Shown here piece by piece: positions 50,900 through 62,108 of a stretch of 64,000 bases of DNA. The notes under the pieces are model-generated. The model saw nothing but the letters and a program-made list of their open reading frames with translations, was not told the DNA's origin and ran no database searches. A program made the position numbers and the translations under genes. The stretch's first letter is position 1; the number at the start of each line of letters is the position of its first letter. Origin of the DNA: Pilasporangium apinafurcum (Eukaryota > Oomycota > Peronosporomycetes > Pythiales > Pythiaceae); contig BCKE01000056.1 in the NCBI GenBank assembly GCA_001600495.1, positions 169,216 to 233,215 of the forward strand, written 5' to 3'.

Positions 50900-52618
50900 A
50901 TGTCTACTACGCATTTGCCTACAAAGCTATTGGTGCAGAACTACTTCTGGATACTCTTGGGACTGCTCGTGTTTGTCGTTTTCTGGTCAATCGTGACTGA
51001 GTACGAAATCGTAAATGTCATCCTTTCACCTTCTTCGATAATATCGAGTAAGGCATACAGTACCGCTGACTGCGGTGATAACCTCTTCATGATCAGTGAG
51101 AGTGAGTTAGAGTATCCACATTACTTGTCCACCACCAACTGGTCTACGCGCATGGGTGATCAGGAGCTACTACACTTGAGTGCATTGCACGCAGCGTGTG
51201 TCACTCATCAAGAGGCTGTTATTCCATGGCAATTTGGTCTCCATGGCAACACGCTCAACATGCTGATCAACTCTTCCGACCCAAGCATCCTCGAAAAATT
51301 GCGCCAGTGTCCCGATGTGGACGTATTTATCCCAACTGGGATCCGGGGCTTTGGCTATTGCGAAGATGCGGCCGCTTACACCAAATGTACGTTTCGTTCG
51401 ATAGATTTGGTAAAGATGTGTGGCTATCTAATATGTGTAGTTGTGGGGTTATTGTGTAGTTTTGCAGTCGCGCATGTTACCAATATGGGTGCTTAAGGAG
51501 TCCTTTTATGACCCCACAGTTGGTCGCAAAGTCACATACCACGAACTTTGCCCACAAACGCCCATGATTTTCTTCAATCACTACTGGGACGGAGTACCAG
51601 ACGCACCCGATTGGCCCAAGGACAAGTTGTTGTATCTCATGCCCAACATCGAAATGTACGAGTTGGTGGCAGAACACTACTGGCGAGCGGATATGGTGCT
51701 CTGTAAAACTGCAGTGTGTGCGAAATACGTCGCGGAATGGTACAAGCAAGAGGGTAATCCGAGAAACACGCATGTTTTCTTCACCCGTCATACAACCTCG
51801 AACATCGCCCTAAAAACACGTACAGACTTAGGCGAGCGCAACTTCAAACCAAAAGACTTCACAAATGTCGAGTTCATTCACACAGCTGGCAGCAGGTAAT
51901 TGTTATATTTTCTTACTGATTCCCGTTGTGTCTGTATTATGACTAATCTAAGCTATATTCTGTTGTTTTGTGCTGTTTTCGCGTGTTGGGAAGCATTCAA
52001 AAAGGTACACAAGTGCTTTTGGACTGCTGGCTTCAGGAACCCACGTTCCCCACGCTGCATCTTTACATTAGCGAGGGACTTTACGAAGGTGCCTTCAAGA
52101 AAAATTTTGACAAGAAAATCGCCGCCAGTGGCAATATTCAATTACATGCCACGAAGCTAAGCGAACATGAATTCGGCAAATTGATCGCTGAGGCGTCATT
52201 CTTCGTTTGTCCGAGTGTCATGGAGGGCTACGGCCATTATATCAACCAAGCACGAGCCTCGAAAGGGTTGATTATTACATCCGACGTTCCACCGATGAAT
52301 GAACTAATCACACCTGCCTCAGGTGTACTAATCCCTTCCACAACTACGAGACACAAGCAACAATTCCTTGGTGGAACGTCATCATCGGACCACGCATTAA
52401 GAGGGGTGCCAGGATTTGTTGCCAGTGTCAAATCCAAGGATATCTGCAAATCTGTTGAGTACGTTCTCAACGGGTTGACACCGATCGAGCGCGAGCAGCG
52501 AGCGAACTTGGCGTTGGAGCAATACTATTATGATACAGTTTTCTTTGCACAGAAGATGCAAAAACTGCGCGATTTCACACGAGCAAGACTGCAGCAGCAA
52601 AAGCAGCGTCTTTGGTAA
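50900..52618 (+). CDS. Membrane-anchored GT-B glycosyltransferase-like protein, paralogue 2
   Basis: Three exons: 50900-51386, 51460-51895, 51994-52618 (introns 73 and 98 bp), giving 515 residues, the same length as the paralogue at 38757. The first in-frame ATG is at 50900 (MSTTHLPTKLL). One N-terminal membrane helix (FWILLGLLVFVVFWSIV) is followed by a lumenal domain with NHYWDGVPDAPDWPKDK, YLMPNIEMYELVAEHYW and RHTTSN, then the C-terminal Rossmann part with SFFVCPSVMEGYGHYINQAR and GLIITSDVPPMNELI. Intron positions and phases match the other two copies (first after the codon start in YTK-F, second inside GSS-IQKG). It converges on paralogue 3. Probably a secretory-pathway sugar transferase; specificity unknown. 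Confidence 0.75.
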
Positions 52619-53167
52619 GAAGCGACTGACTAAAGGGCAAATTATGGGCTAGATCGATAAATATGATAGCCACAATATTCAAAAGGTGCATAATTATTTC
52701 GTTGGGTTGCACTGTATGGCAATGATCGTACTTGGATGAGCATCCTCCTGGTATGCCACGGGCAAGTCCTCTAAAGAGGTTGAAAACACTGGATCTCCAT
52801 TCAAGTTGTGCGGGCAATGCATATGCTCATTTTCGATGGGATTGTAGCAACATCAGGAGAGTAAGATGTCCTTTGATAACAGCTCAGGAATATATTTAAG
52901 TATATTTTTTGGATAGATTCTTGAGTTAAAGTTTATAATCTGAAGTGATTAATCGACCAATCCAGAGACTAGACATTCTTCTGGTTAAGTTTTCTGCTAC
53001 CAGCGCAGATGGGCTCGATGATGTACAAATGAAGACCGATGCGGCCGCGAAGAAGCATGAAGTATTATGACTAGGTAAAGCGCGTCCCCAACCAAAACAT
53101 GCGCTGCCATGCAGTCTTGTGTATATACGGTCGTTGGTGTTTGGCTTTGACAAATGCGGCACCATTA
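52619..53167. other. Convergent intergenic region
   Basis: About 550 bases between the stops of two convergent glycosyltransferase paralogues. Nothing else recognised. Confidence 0.35.
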
Positions 53168-54951
53168 TTAGCTGCCAGCTTCCTGTCGAAGATGCTGCTG
53201 CTGTTGTTGTTGTTGTAACTGGTGCGTTTTTCCCTGTGAGAAATTGCGCAGCTGTTGCATTTTCTGTGCAAAGAAGACTGTATCATAGTAATACTGCTGC
53301 AATGCGACGTTCGCCTTGCGCTCTCGCTCTTGTGGTGTCATCACATTGAGAACGTACGCAACAGATGCACAGATATCCTTGGACTTGACATCGGCGACAA
53401 ATCCCGGTACCCCTTTCAAGGCATGGTCTAACGACGACGTCCCACCAAGAAACTGCTCCTTGTGGCTAATGGTGGCGGACGGGATCAATACACCTGAGGC
53501 AGACGTGATCAGTTCGTTCATCGGAGCAACATCAGTCGTGACGATCAGCCCTTTCGAGGCTCGCGCTTGGTTGATGTAGTGACCATAGCCTTCTTGGATA
53601 CTTGGACACATAAAAAAAGATGCTTCCGTAATTACCTTACCGAATTCAGCTGCGCTCAGCTTTGCAGCATGCAACTGAACGTTTCTACTAGAGGCAATTT
53701 TGTCGCCATAATGTTGCTCAAACGCGCCTTTATAAAAACGATCATTGATGTAGAGATGGAGTACGGGAAACTTGGGCTGCTTGAGCCAGCAGTTCAGGAG
53801 AATATTTGTGCCCTTCTGGTTGCTAAAAAACGAACAGAACAGCCCCAGAGCTAAGTCAATCCATGCATGAACTCAGAGATATACAGCCAATTTGCTTACC
53901 TGGTACCGGCTGTGTGAATGAACTCGATGTTTGTAAAGTCTTTTGGCTTGAGGTTGCTCACACCTTGTTCCGTACGAGCTTTCAAGGCCACATTGGATGT
54001 TGTATGACGTGTGAAAAATACACGCGTGTTTCTCGGATTACCCTCTTGCTTGTACCATGCCGTCACGTATTTGGCACATAGTGCGCTCTTGCAAAGCACC
54101 ATATCAGCCCTCCAATAATGCTCAGCGACCAACTCGTACATTTCGATGTTGGGCATAAGGTACAACAACTTGTCTTTCGGCCAATCGGGTGAATCGACGA
54201 CGCCATCCCAGTAGTGATTAAAGAAAATCATCGGCGTAGTTGGACAAAGTTCATGGTATGTGACATTGCGTCCAACTCTAGAGTCATAAAACGACTCTTT
54301 TAGTACCCACTTCGGAAGCATCCTTGCTTGCAAAACTGTAGAATTTTTCAGCCGTGTACGCATACGTGTTAGAAATCGACACATATCCATTAATGCCTAT
54401 CTGTGCTGATTAGTAAACGTACATTTCGTGTAGGCGGCGGCGTCCTCGCAGTAACCAAAGCTGCGCAGACCAGCGGTGATGAAAATATCGACAGCAGGAC
54501 AGCGGCTCAGTTTTTGCACAACATACGGATCGGAGGCATTGATCAACGTCGTCAATGTGAAACCATTGCGGCCAAACTGCGACGAAATGACGCTCTGATT
54601 ATGCACACCACAGGCTGTGTGCAAGGTGCTCAAGTGCAGTAACTCCTGTTCGGAGATGAATGTAGACCAGTCGGTCGACATCATATTCTCTGGGTAGTTG
54701 TACTCATCTTCGCTGGCTGTTAGAAGATTGGTGCCGTAGTCTACGTCGTTGTAATTCTCAGCGGGCAGAGGAGATATATTCGATGTGCCCGCCATGACAT
54801 CGTATTCCGCCACAACCGACCAAATGACAACGATCACGAGCGATCCAAGCAGTACTGAGAGGAATTGCTGCATCCTCAGCGACATACCATGTCTCGTACT
54901 CTTGCTGTTCGATGGAGTAGTGTTGGTAGCAGACTCGATTGTCATAGACAT
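53168..54951 (-). CDS. Membrane-anchored GT-B glycosyltransferase-like protein, paralogue 3
   Basis: Three exons on the minus strand: 54951-54423, 54335-53900, 53822-53168 (introns 87 and 77 bp), giving 539 residues. N-terminal polar tail, then one membrane helix (FLSVLLGSLVIVVIWSVV), then the conserved lumenal phrases NHYWDGVVDSPDWPKDK, YLMPNIEMYELVAEHYW, SFFMCPSIQEGYGHYINQAR and GLIVTTDVAPMNELI. The extra length is a longer N-terminal tail and a Gln-rich C-terminus (a CAG/CTG-type run, QLQQQQQQQHL). Intron phases equal those of the two other paralogues, so the family expanded with its introns. The ATG at 54951 has a second in-frame ATG two codons later. Likely type II membrane glycosyltransferase; sugar unknown. 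Confidence 0.75.
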
Positions 54952-54989
54952 TGGTGCCTACTTGTCTTTAGAAGCTGCACCAAAATGGA

Positions 54990-55260
54990 TCAAATGTGCG
55001 CAAATGCCTTGCTCTCGTATAATGGAGATTTATTATTGGCTATAAATAATATAAATTTGCTTTTACGGCCAATAATATGACAACAACTGCAACATCCATC
55101 ATAAACCTTCGTACTATAATATTATGCTCTTCAAAATAAATAAAAATTCAGGGTGAATATTTATCATAGAGGTAACAATACTTGAAAGGTAATTATTTAA
55201 AGCATTATTATAACCAATCATTATCCTTATGATAATCATTTTCAGCCAATAATTAGGTTG
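54990..55260. other. AT-rich intergenic segment
   Basis: A/T-rich sequence between divergent genes with several copies of GCCAATAAT and its complement (about 55025-55078 and 55238-55250). CCAAT-like boxes are possible, but nothing firmer can be said. Confidence 0.35.
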
Positions 55261-55313
55261 AATGGTGTGAGTGGTCAGTTGACCCAGCAATTTGAAAGAG
55301 CAGCAACACGCAA

Positions 55314-55835
55314 ATGGCACTCTTCCGGTACGCCATAGCTCTTGGCTCTGTCTGTTGATGGTATCTCCATCTCGGACCTTCCACTTTATCAGCTTCTTGT
55401 CTATTGACCGTACTTTGTCTATGCCATTGGTTTAGCTCGCTCACGCGCCAATTTAAGGCGCTTGCTGTCGCACAACCAGCGCTTCCAGGCGCTCGTCCTG
55501 CTATTGCTGCAGGTGCCCGTGCATTGACGGCACATGCGGCCGCTGCTTCTGGTGCCTCAACGAATACGATTCTAAGTCGATACACAGCTACTTCACGACT
55601 TGGCCAAAGCTTTTTCCCACAAGTGCAGATTCGCTCGATGGGGTATAAATTGAAGACCAAATCCGCCGTGAAGAAGCGCTTCCGTGTGAACTGCAATGGA
55701 TTGGTGAAGCGCAACCAAGCCAACAAGCGCCATCTTGCGACCAAGAAGACCCGGGAACGTATTCGCCGGTTGGGGAAGTCGGTGTTGGTAGAGGGCAAGA
55801 TTCGCAAAAACATTTTGAAGATGTTGCACAACTAG
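55314..55835 (+). CDS. Mitochondrial large-subunit ribosomal protein bL35m
   Basis: The C-terminal 60 residues match bacterial-type L35: [15 protein letters not shown] then [25 protein letters not shown]. In the main exon the first in-frame ATG is late (MGYKLKT), which would leave no targeting signal. A 14-base first exon at 55314-55327 (ATGGCACTCTTCCG) followed by a 108-bp GT-AG intron (55328-55435) joins in phase and gives [21 protein letters not shown], a typical mitochondrial presequence rich in Arg, Ala and Leu without acids. The product is then 137 residues. It acts in the mitochondrial 50S-type subunit. It is convergent with the TPGS1-like gene, stops 127 bases apart. The short exon is inferred from splice sites; starting at the internal ATG is the alternative. 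Confidence 0.85.
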
Positions 55836-55962
55836 AGAACGAAGCACACACGGGAGGTGAATGAGAAGGAGAATGGTGCGAAAACAATCCCTTGCTCATT
55901 GATTTTATGCTTTTGTGAATGTGTTCCTGTGCTTTTTATTCGTTTATGTTAGCAATAGCTTC

Positions 55963-56986
55963 TTATTTCTGTTCTTTCGTGGATATCACGTATTTTCCAC
56001 ATGTGAAAACGAGACGATAGAACGCCGTGTGGACGTCCGAAAGCTGGAGCGAGCGATGTGCGAGCTGATTTATCTCTGTCTCACCTTCGTTTTGTATTAA
56101 CACTTCCTCCATCAATGGAATAAGCAATTTCAGATCTAATGAGTTGTCATCAGCGTGATAGGTAGCCATTTCCAAAGTTGCCAGTAAATCGGTGGCTTTT
56201 ATTGCTCCCGTCTTGCTCATGTCAATGGATTCAAAAAGGTCTGTCGCTACGTCCAGTAGCTCTATCAACAAAGACAGCAAGAAAAGCAATCAGTCAACCA
56301 ATGAGGACTCAAATCCCGGTTTCATATTCGTTTACTGCCATCTCTCTACCTTCGAGAAGTAGACATACATGGCTCCCCCGCTCAAACTCCGCAAAATCCA
56401 CATTTTCTCCGATTTCTATCTGGTTTACTGGCGTAGATGATGATGTTAGCATCTCAACCGTTTGCTTTTGCATTGTTGTTGGGAAATCAGAGCATAATTG
56501 TTCTAAGAACGCCACATGATCTGCTCGCGGGACAGTGTTTTTCAAATTCAGACAGTCGTTGTTGTCTTTCAGTGGCGTCTCCAGCTTTCGCATATTTTGC
56601 ATAGCGATCGTCTGAAATGTTTGAAGAGCTGCATCCTTGAATGAGGACGTTGTTTGAGAACTTGACCGCAGCAACGCTGCAAGGATGGCAATATTGGTAC
56701 GCCCACTGGCTTGAAGTTGAAAACTAGAGGAAGCAATAGAAAACAGTCCATAAAATCGGTCGAGCACAATTCAAGCAGTTAGAGCAACTTAACTAGTTGG
56801 CGAGGAAGCTCACGGGGGCTCTTGGACGTCTGATGAGTAGTTCAGCCACTGCATTTGTGAGCAAATCTTTTGTACCTGACTTGGCTGCTCTGGGCCATCA
56901 CGCATACGAGGGTATTGCTGTTAGTCCAGAGTGATAACGCAAGATGGAGCTTTATAACATAGCCCACCAAGGTAATCATCGGCCAT
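55963..56986 (-). CDS. TPGS1: TPGS1-like tubulin polyglutamylase complex subunit
   Basis: Four exons on the minus strand by phase and splice consensus: 56986-56968, 56875-56794, 56723-56350, 56261-55963, giving 257 residues. The joined N-terminus contains MADDYLGTKDLL then AELLIRRPRAPVSFLANYF, a standard RIIa/Dpy-30-like docking helix pair (pattern RRP-x-P-x-x-FLA-x-YF). In human TPGS1 the same element sits near the N-terminus, and later segments also align by eye: FERGSHVCLLLEELLDVATDLFESID with the TPGS1 phrase around TCFVLLEFV, and a similar C-terminal helix. TPGS1 (PGs1) is a non-catalytic subunit of the TTLL1 polyglutamylase complex that modifies axonemal and neuronal tubulin, so here it would serve the zoospore flagellum. 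The first exon has only 19 coding bases. Introns are 92, 70 and 88 bp. Confidence 0.68.
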
Positions 56987-57459
56987 GTCGTGACAATGCT
57001 ATTGAATCACAAGCGACGTTTCACGAAAAGCGTTCTCCATAGCTGATTACATATTATTAGGTCGCGAAGTCATCCATTCAGCAGCCAGCTGGCTACGTTT
57101 ATCTACAGGTTGCTTTCAAGTAAGAATTTGATCGATCATAGAAGGATCGGTCAATAGAACCACAACAAAAAAGCTGGAGATCTTCCTATACGTTGCTTCG
57201 TCTATGTCGAGTAAAATATAGCGAATGATGATTTTATATGCTTACACTAACAGTTGTCGTACAGGTATATTGCAATATACCAGCAGCTATGCAATGCGCT
57301 TGTGCAATCGGGCAAATGTACGAGGCAAGTACTCTTGGGTAGACAGGAGAATTGAGAGGAATAGATCGCATTCGAGCCAATCAACGAGTTTCCTAACCTT
57401 CATTCCCTCATTTCTCCCACCGGTGGGATATACTTTGACGTGCTTTTTTTCTCCCTATC
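56987..57459. other. Intergenic, nothing recognised
   Basis: Upstream of the TPGS1-like gene on one side and of an IS607-like remnant on the other. No motif seen. Confidence 0.35.
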
Positions 57460-58850
57460 GATAGAAACTTGTTTTCAATTCTCCGCAATGAGATCTTTTT
57501 TCTCCACTATCCTTCTTTTCAAGAAAGGATGCAAGTCGATGACAGTCCATGCCTGAGAAGATCCACATTGGTTCCAGTATCAAGGACAACAAGCCAGGAC
57601 TGTCCAGGTTGATAGAAATGGCACATAAAAAGCAGATCTCGAGGATTACGGCTATCATCCAAGACCGACTTGAGTACGGACTCCTCGCACAAATATGTAA
57701 AGAGCATAGCATCCAAAACGTGGTTCACGCTGATCAAACGATCCACGATAGATGAACCAGCTCCAAACAGCATCTTAAAAGTAAGGTTGTATCCAGCAAA
57801 GGAACAGAAGCAACTTCTCAACAAGATGTTTGGTATCAGAAAGTCTTGGAGTATCCTCACTGACAGAGATGTCAACGCTGCTAGAACACATCTTTTTCAA
57901 GAATGAACATCTCCAGTAGCGTTCTGTGAAAGCGAAAGACGAAAATATGATGGTACCTCCTGACAATTACGTTCCCGACACTATCGTTGGGATCGACCCT
58001 GATATGCAATCGCTCTGCACTGCCATTCGCGTGCGAGAAGTTAATGTGGAAGAGGAGAAAGCGAAATGCAACGGAAGGATATCCAAACAAAGTCAAGCGA
58101 AGGAGTCGAAGCAGAAACGACGAAAGAAGTGGGGAAGAAGCGGAAGAAGAAAAGGATGAAGAGACACAAGTACGGTGTTCGACACAAGCGAACCAGTAAC
58201 CAGGAGTACAATGTTCAACAGATATCTACGCGAGAGTACAGGCATCTCGCCGGAATGAACAAGTGTATGTTCTAGCACGAGAAATTGAAGGAGCAGGAAC
58301 ATGAGTACAGAAGGATTATCCGGGAGATACCTTCGTTCAAGACAGCGTCGTATGAGCAGTATATGACAAACGTCAAATACGTGTGGAGATATCTCGACTT
58401 CTTGGTGAGTTTTTGTGCATCACATTCATTCCGTAAATGGCGTTTCCTTCAGTCTAGATTTAGTCGGAAGACGTTGGGATATCTGACAAAGCGGTTGGTA
58501 TCCACGCCAAGTTCTCAGGTTTACATTGGACTCGGTGACTAGAGTCAACAGAACTTCGTCAAGGGTCACACGCATGGACCCGTGAAGCGATTCACACGTG
58601 AGCTAGCAAAGCACGCGACCGTGCTGCAAATCGACGAATGCTACCAGCAGCTTGTGGAGACGCCATTCCCGATAAAAAAAGCTGATGGGAGCGCAAGCAT
58701 CAAGTTTTCCTGTCAGGTTCTCCGCTGTAACAATAGCGAGTGCAGAATCACGTGGGAGCGAGATGTGAATGCGTCAAAGAACATCCTTACACTCGGTATA
58801 TGTCTCTTACATGGACTTTCAAGACCGTCAGAGTTACGATGGGGATAAAA
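57460..58850 (+). mobile_element. IS607-like element remnant: serine recombinase (TnpA) plus Fanzor
   Basis: Two parts in transposon order. First, about 57470-57755 reads LRNEIFFLHYPSF, then GSSIKDNKPGLSRLIEMA, QISRITAIIQDRLEYG and AQICKEHSIQNVV, which fits the catalytic-domain end of IS607-type serine recombinases (pattern G-S-x-x-N-x-R/K-x-G-L ... DRL-x-R-F-G). Second, 57776-58848 carries Fanzor/TnpB phrases in order: N-terminal KVRLYPAKEQKQLLNKMFG; RuvC-I VGIDPDMQSLCTA (Asp codon at 57995); YRHLAGMNK, SFKTASYEQY, FRKWRFLQSRFSRKT; VYIGLGD; GPVKRFTRELAKHATVLQIDEC with the RuvC-II Glu codon at 58636; a partial zinc ribbon CNNSEC; and RuvC-III WERDVNASKNIL (Asp codon at 58762). Several in-frame stops and frame changes show that it is inactive. 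The catalytic triad codons remain but the first CxxC of the ribbon is gone. Confidence 0.8.
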
Positions 58851-59096
58851 GAATGTAGGAAGAGAATAGAGTGTAGGAAAAGTATCCATGGGCATTGGGG
58901 GGTCAACAGACTTTTCAAACGCATCCACACGGTTAGACCATTTTCTGGTAAGCATCAGTAAGTTGGTAAATTGCTCAAATGCTTGAATTGTGTTTATCAG
59001 TTAGTGGCAGTAGCGAACAGTTTTCACTTTCAAAACTGATCATCATTCTGCTAACCTGACAAGCAGAACAGTGAGGACTGCGAGAGTGGATTGATC

Positions 59097-61486
59097 ATGG
59101 TGGTCGTGGGGGTGATTTCGTCCGCGCTTGTGCGTGCAGTGAAGCAATTTGCGGCGGACGACGATACAGAGGAAGATACACATGTGGATACGCTGCGTGT
59201 GGGAGTGATTTTAGGCACAAAGGATAAAATTTCGGATGAAGACGATGGTGATAACGCCAATACCAACCGTGTGTCGATTTGGGGAGTGGTCAAGGAGAAA
59301 GCAGAGCTGTACGTTGTTTGCATGCTATGGGACTGTAGATTAAGGCAGTGTCATATAGGTCGATGGCTGAGTTTCTGTTTGACTTATTATGTACTAATAT
59401 TCTTGTTTAGAGAGGAGTGGGAACAATATGTACCATGTGGGATCAATGAGATTGGTCGTTTCGGCGTCTTGTATGAAAGAGATGCAGCTGCTAACTCGGA
59501 CAAACTTGGTATTGAGTACTTTTATACAAACATATCTTAGGTGGCTAATTTTTAATACGGATTGTTTTTTTTTGTTATTCTGTAGCTGCTTTTGCTGGCC
59601 GATTATTGGCGAGCGACACGCAATCGACTCTGAAAGATCAACCATTCGTGCTGGTGTATGCTCACGCCACGCAGAGCCTTCATTTATTCCAGCAGCTTAC
59701 AGATCAGTCTTCATGTGTAAGCGGAATCTTATTGTTTTGCTCAACCACTATCTTGTTAATGCTAACATGATGGAATATTGTGTCACTGGGGTGTTTGTAG
59801 GTTTCTTTGGAACTGCAGGTGTTGGAATATCTGCATGCACGTGATTTCCATCAGGCAATCAACTACACTTCACTGCGTTGTGCCTTGGATTTTGATGTAC
59901 CACCTCAATCAGATATAAAATCGGTAATGGAACGTTGGAAGAGTCAACTGACATCTCCATCCACGCAGCTCTTCTTTCGATTCGGCAATAATACGAGCAT
60001 CTTCAATAGTGTGGGTGTCGATGTAACCAAGCGCGGCAAACCATCACAAGCGACAAGTACAATTTCTTCAGTTCTCAACATATCCACGAGTGGATCACCG
60101 AAGAAACAATCACGAAGCAGTGGAAACAGTAAAAGCAAGAAGACAAATAAGAAGAAGGCAGCGGAACAGCGTCACCTCGACACATGGGATGACGAGGGGT
60201 CTTCGTCGAAAAGATCTGGATCAAACCCCAAAAGCGGTAGTTCTGGTGCTATCCCATCACTAGAATACGGTGATATCAGTAATATCGACGTCTTATGTAG
60301 TTTATCACCTTCTCCCGAAGATCAAGACAATGAGGGACGAGCTAGTGCCCCGATATTGACAATTCCAAGCGACTCATTGAGCAACAATCACGCCTCTATT
60401 CACATCCATTGCGATGTGTTTGTTGTACTGCCATTACAAGCAACGATAATGCAGACTTTGGAGCTTGTCCGTGATCAACTTCGTCGCCAGGTAGGAAAAG
60501 ATTGTTGAGGAAGTGTCTTCGAAACGTTTTCACAAAGCAAGGCTGATATTTTGGATGCTTGTCTTGTCTAGTTGGACCGCATGGAAAAGCTCGAGGCTTC
60601 GTCAGTAAATGAGATATCGGCCCATCACTTTGCACTTCGTGGTGCAGCATTCCCGCTCACACTCATTTCTTCTTCCACCACCAATGACAGAGCCAAGGAA
60701 TCCACGACCAAAGAACTCTATCAGCGACTTCACTCAGCGTTCTTGCAGTCGTTGAATCAGCCACTTTTTCATGCTGATCGCTGTTCGCTCGTCCGTCAGG
60801 CCGCCATCTTACGCCAATCCGACGTACTCTTCAATGTCCACGAAGGTATCCCGAGCTCAGGAGTCCAACAGGGTCAGCAATACCTCGTCACCGGGTTCTA
60901 CGGCTACTATCATTACATGCAACAGAACATCAACGATAAAGGCTGGGGATGTGCTTATCGATCGCTCCAGACACTGGCGTCATGGCTGTTTCTCAACCAT
61001 TACACGCAGAAACAGTACATTACACACCAGGAAATCCAGCGCACACTTGTGAAAATCGGCGACAAACCGGCGTCGTTTGTCAATTCCAGGGAATGGATTG
61101 GTAGTATGGAAGTCGGCTACGTGTTGGACGAACTCTTTGGCGTCTCGTTCCGAAATCTGAACGTCGGCAGTGGACCACAGCTCGTGGAAAAAGCGCAGGA
61201 TCTGAAACATCATTTCATGACGCAAGGCACACCTGTCATGATGGGTGGTGGCAGCTTGGCGTTCACGGTGTTGGGCATTGACTACAATGAATCCACAGGC
61301 GATTGTGCGTTCCTCATCCTCGATCCGCATTATGTCGGTACTGAAGATCTAGACATCATTCAAACAAAGACCATGGCATTGGAAGGATACAAAGCTGTGC
61401 CTTGTGGTTGGCGGAAAGCAAATTCGTTTGCAAAGAACAGTTTTTATAATCTTTGCTTACCCCAACGACCTCAAACAATTCAGTAA
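59097..61486 (+). CDS. UFSP2: UFM1-specific protease 2
   Basis: Five exons by phase and splice consensus: 59097-59308, 59411-59508, 59586-59716, 59801-60490, 60572-61486 (introns 102, 77, 84 and 81 bp), 681 residues. The C-terminal 300 residues match UFSP2: GYYHYMQQNINDKGWGCAYRS with the catalytic Cys, THQEIQRTLVKIGDKPASFV, REWIGSMEV, GTPVMMGGG, and FLILDPHY supplying the catalytic Asp and His, ending YNLCLPQRP. UFSP2 matures the UFM1 precursor and removes UFM1 from substrates such as ribosomal protein uL24 at the ER. The N-terminal exons match the weakly conserved regulatory half. A Ser/Lys/Gly-rich insert (residues about 215-310) makes it longer than the human enzyme (469 residues). The ATG at 59097 is the only in-frame one in exon 1 near its start. 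Confidence 0.9.
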
Positions 61487-62108
61487 TGAACTGCGAAGAT
61501 CGATGCGGTACCGTTAAAAAAACTAAAAAAAAAAAAAGAACGCTACCTGAGTAAAGGGAAAAAAATCAACAAACTCGTGGTCCCCTTCCACCTTTTTTGT
61601 TGTCGGCTTTGCTGGGTTTTTTTTCTTGGGAGACAACATATCGCTTTGACATCATGGCTTGCGTTTTTGTTTGGGTTTCATAAAAAACGAAATTGACGGG
61701 TGCGTACACTCTTTTCTTCTTTCTCTCCCTCTGGGATCTTCTGTCTTCGACCGGCCAACAGGGTGTTTTCTATGTTTTCTTCACGAGGGCATCATCGTCA
61801 TTATATATCTTCATCATGAGGGAACAACAAAACACCAAATGGAGGCCAGCACTGGAACGGACAAATAGACAGGAGAAAGGACGCAAAAGAGACTTGGACA
61901 ATTTACAAATGGGGAGACATCTCATACGGGGTGTTCTTCATCTTCTTCATCATCATTTGCGTGTTTTTTTTTATTGCCAGTTGTGTGTGTCGCATCCATG
62001 GCATGTTGATTCTTCTTCTTCGCTTTTTTTGTTTCTGGATACATTTGTTTCATAATTCATATGTGTGCGTGTGTGATTCTTTATCTTTGGCTTAGCTTCA
62101 TCATCATC
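61487..62108. other. Convergent intergenic region with A and T homopolymer runs
   Basis: Contains an A-rich run near 61517-61540, TTTTTTTTCTT near 61617-61627 and other T runs, followed by the 3' flank of the PH-domain gene. No gene recognised. Confidence 0.4.

Noticed and set aside
56820-56945. Plus-strand reading GRLMSSSATAFVSKSF... that looks coding
   Set aside because: The minus strand gives a spliced RIIa motif and a full TPGS1-like protein over the same bases, which explains the coding-like composition better.
57842-57906. DRDVNAAR directly after the Fanzor N-terminal motif, resembling a RuvC-III motif
   Set aside because: It lies in the wrong part of the protein and the rest of the order is normal; it may be chance or a local rearrangement, so it was not counted as a second catalytic motif.
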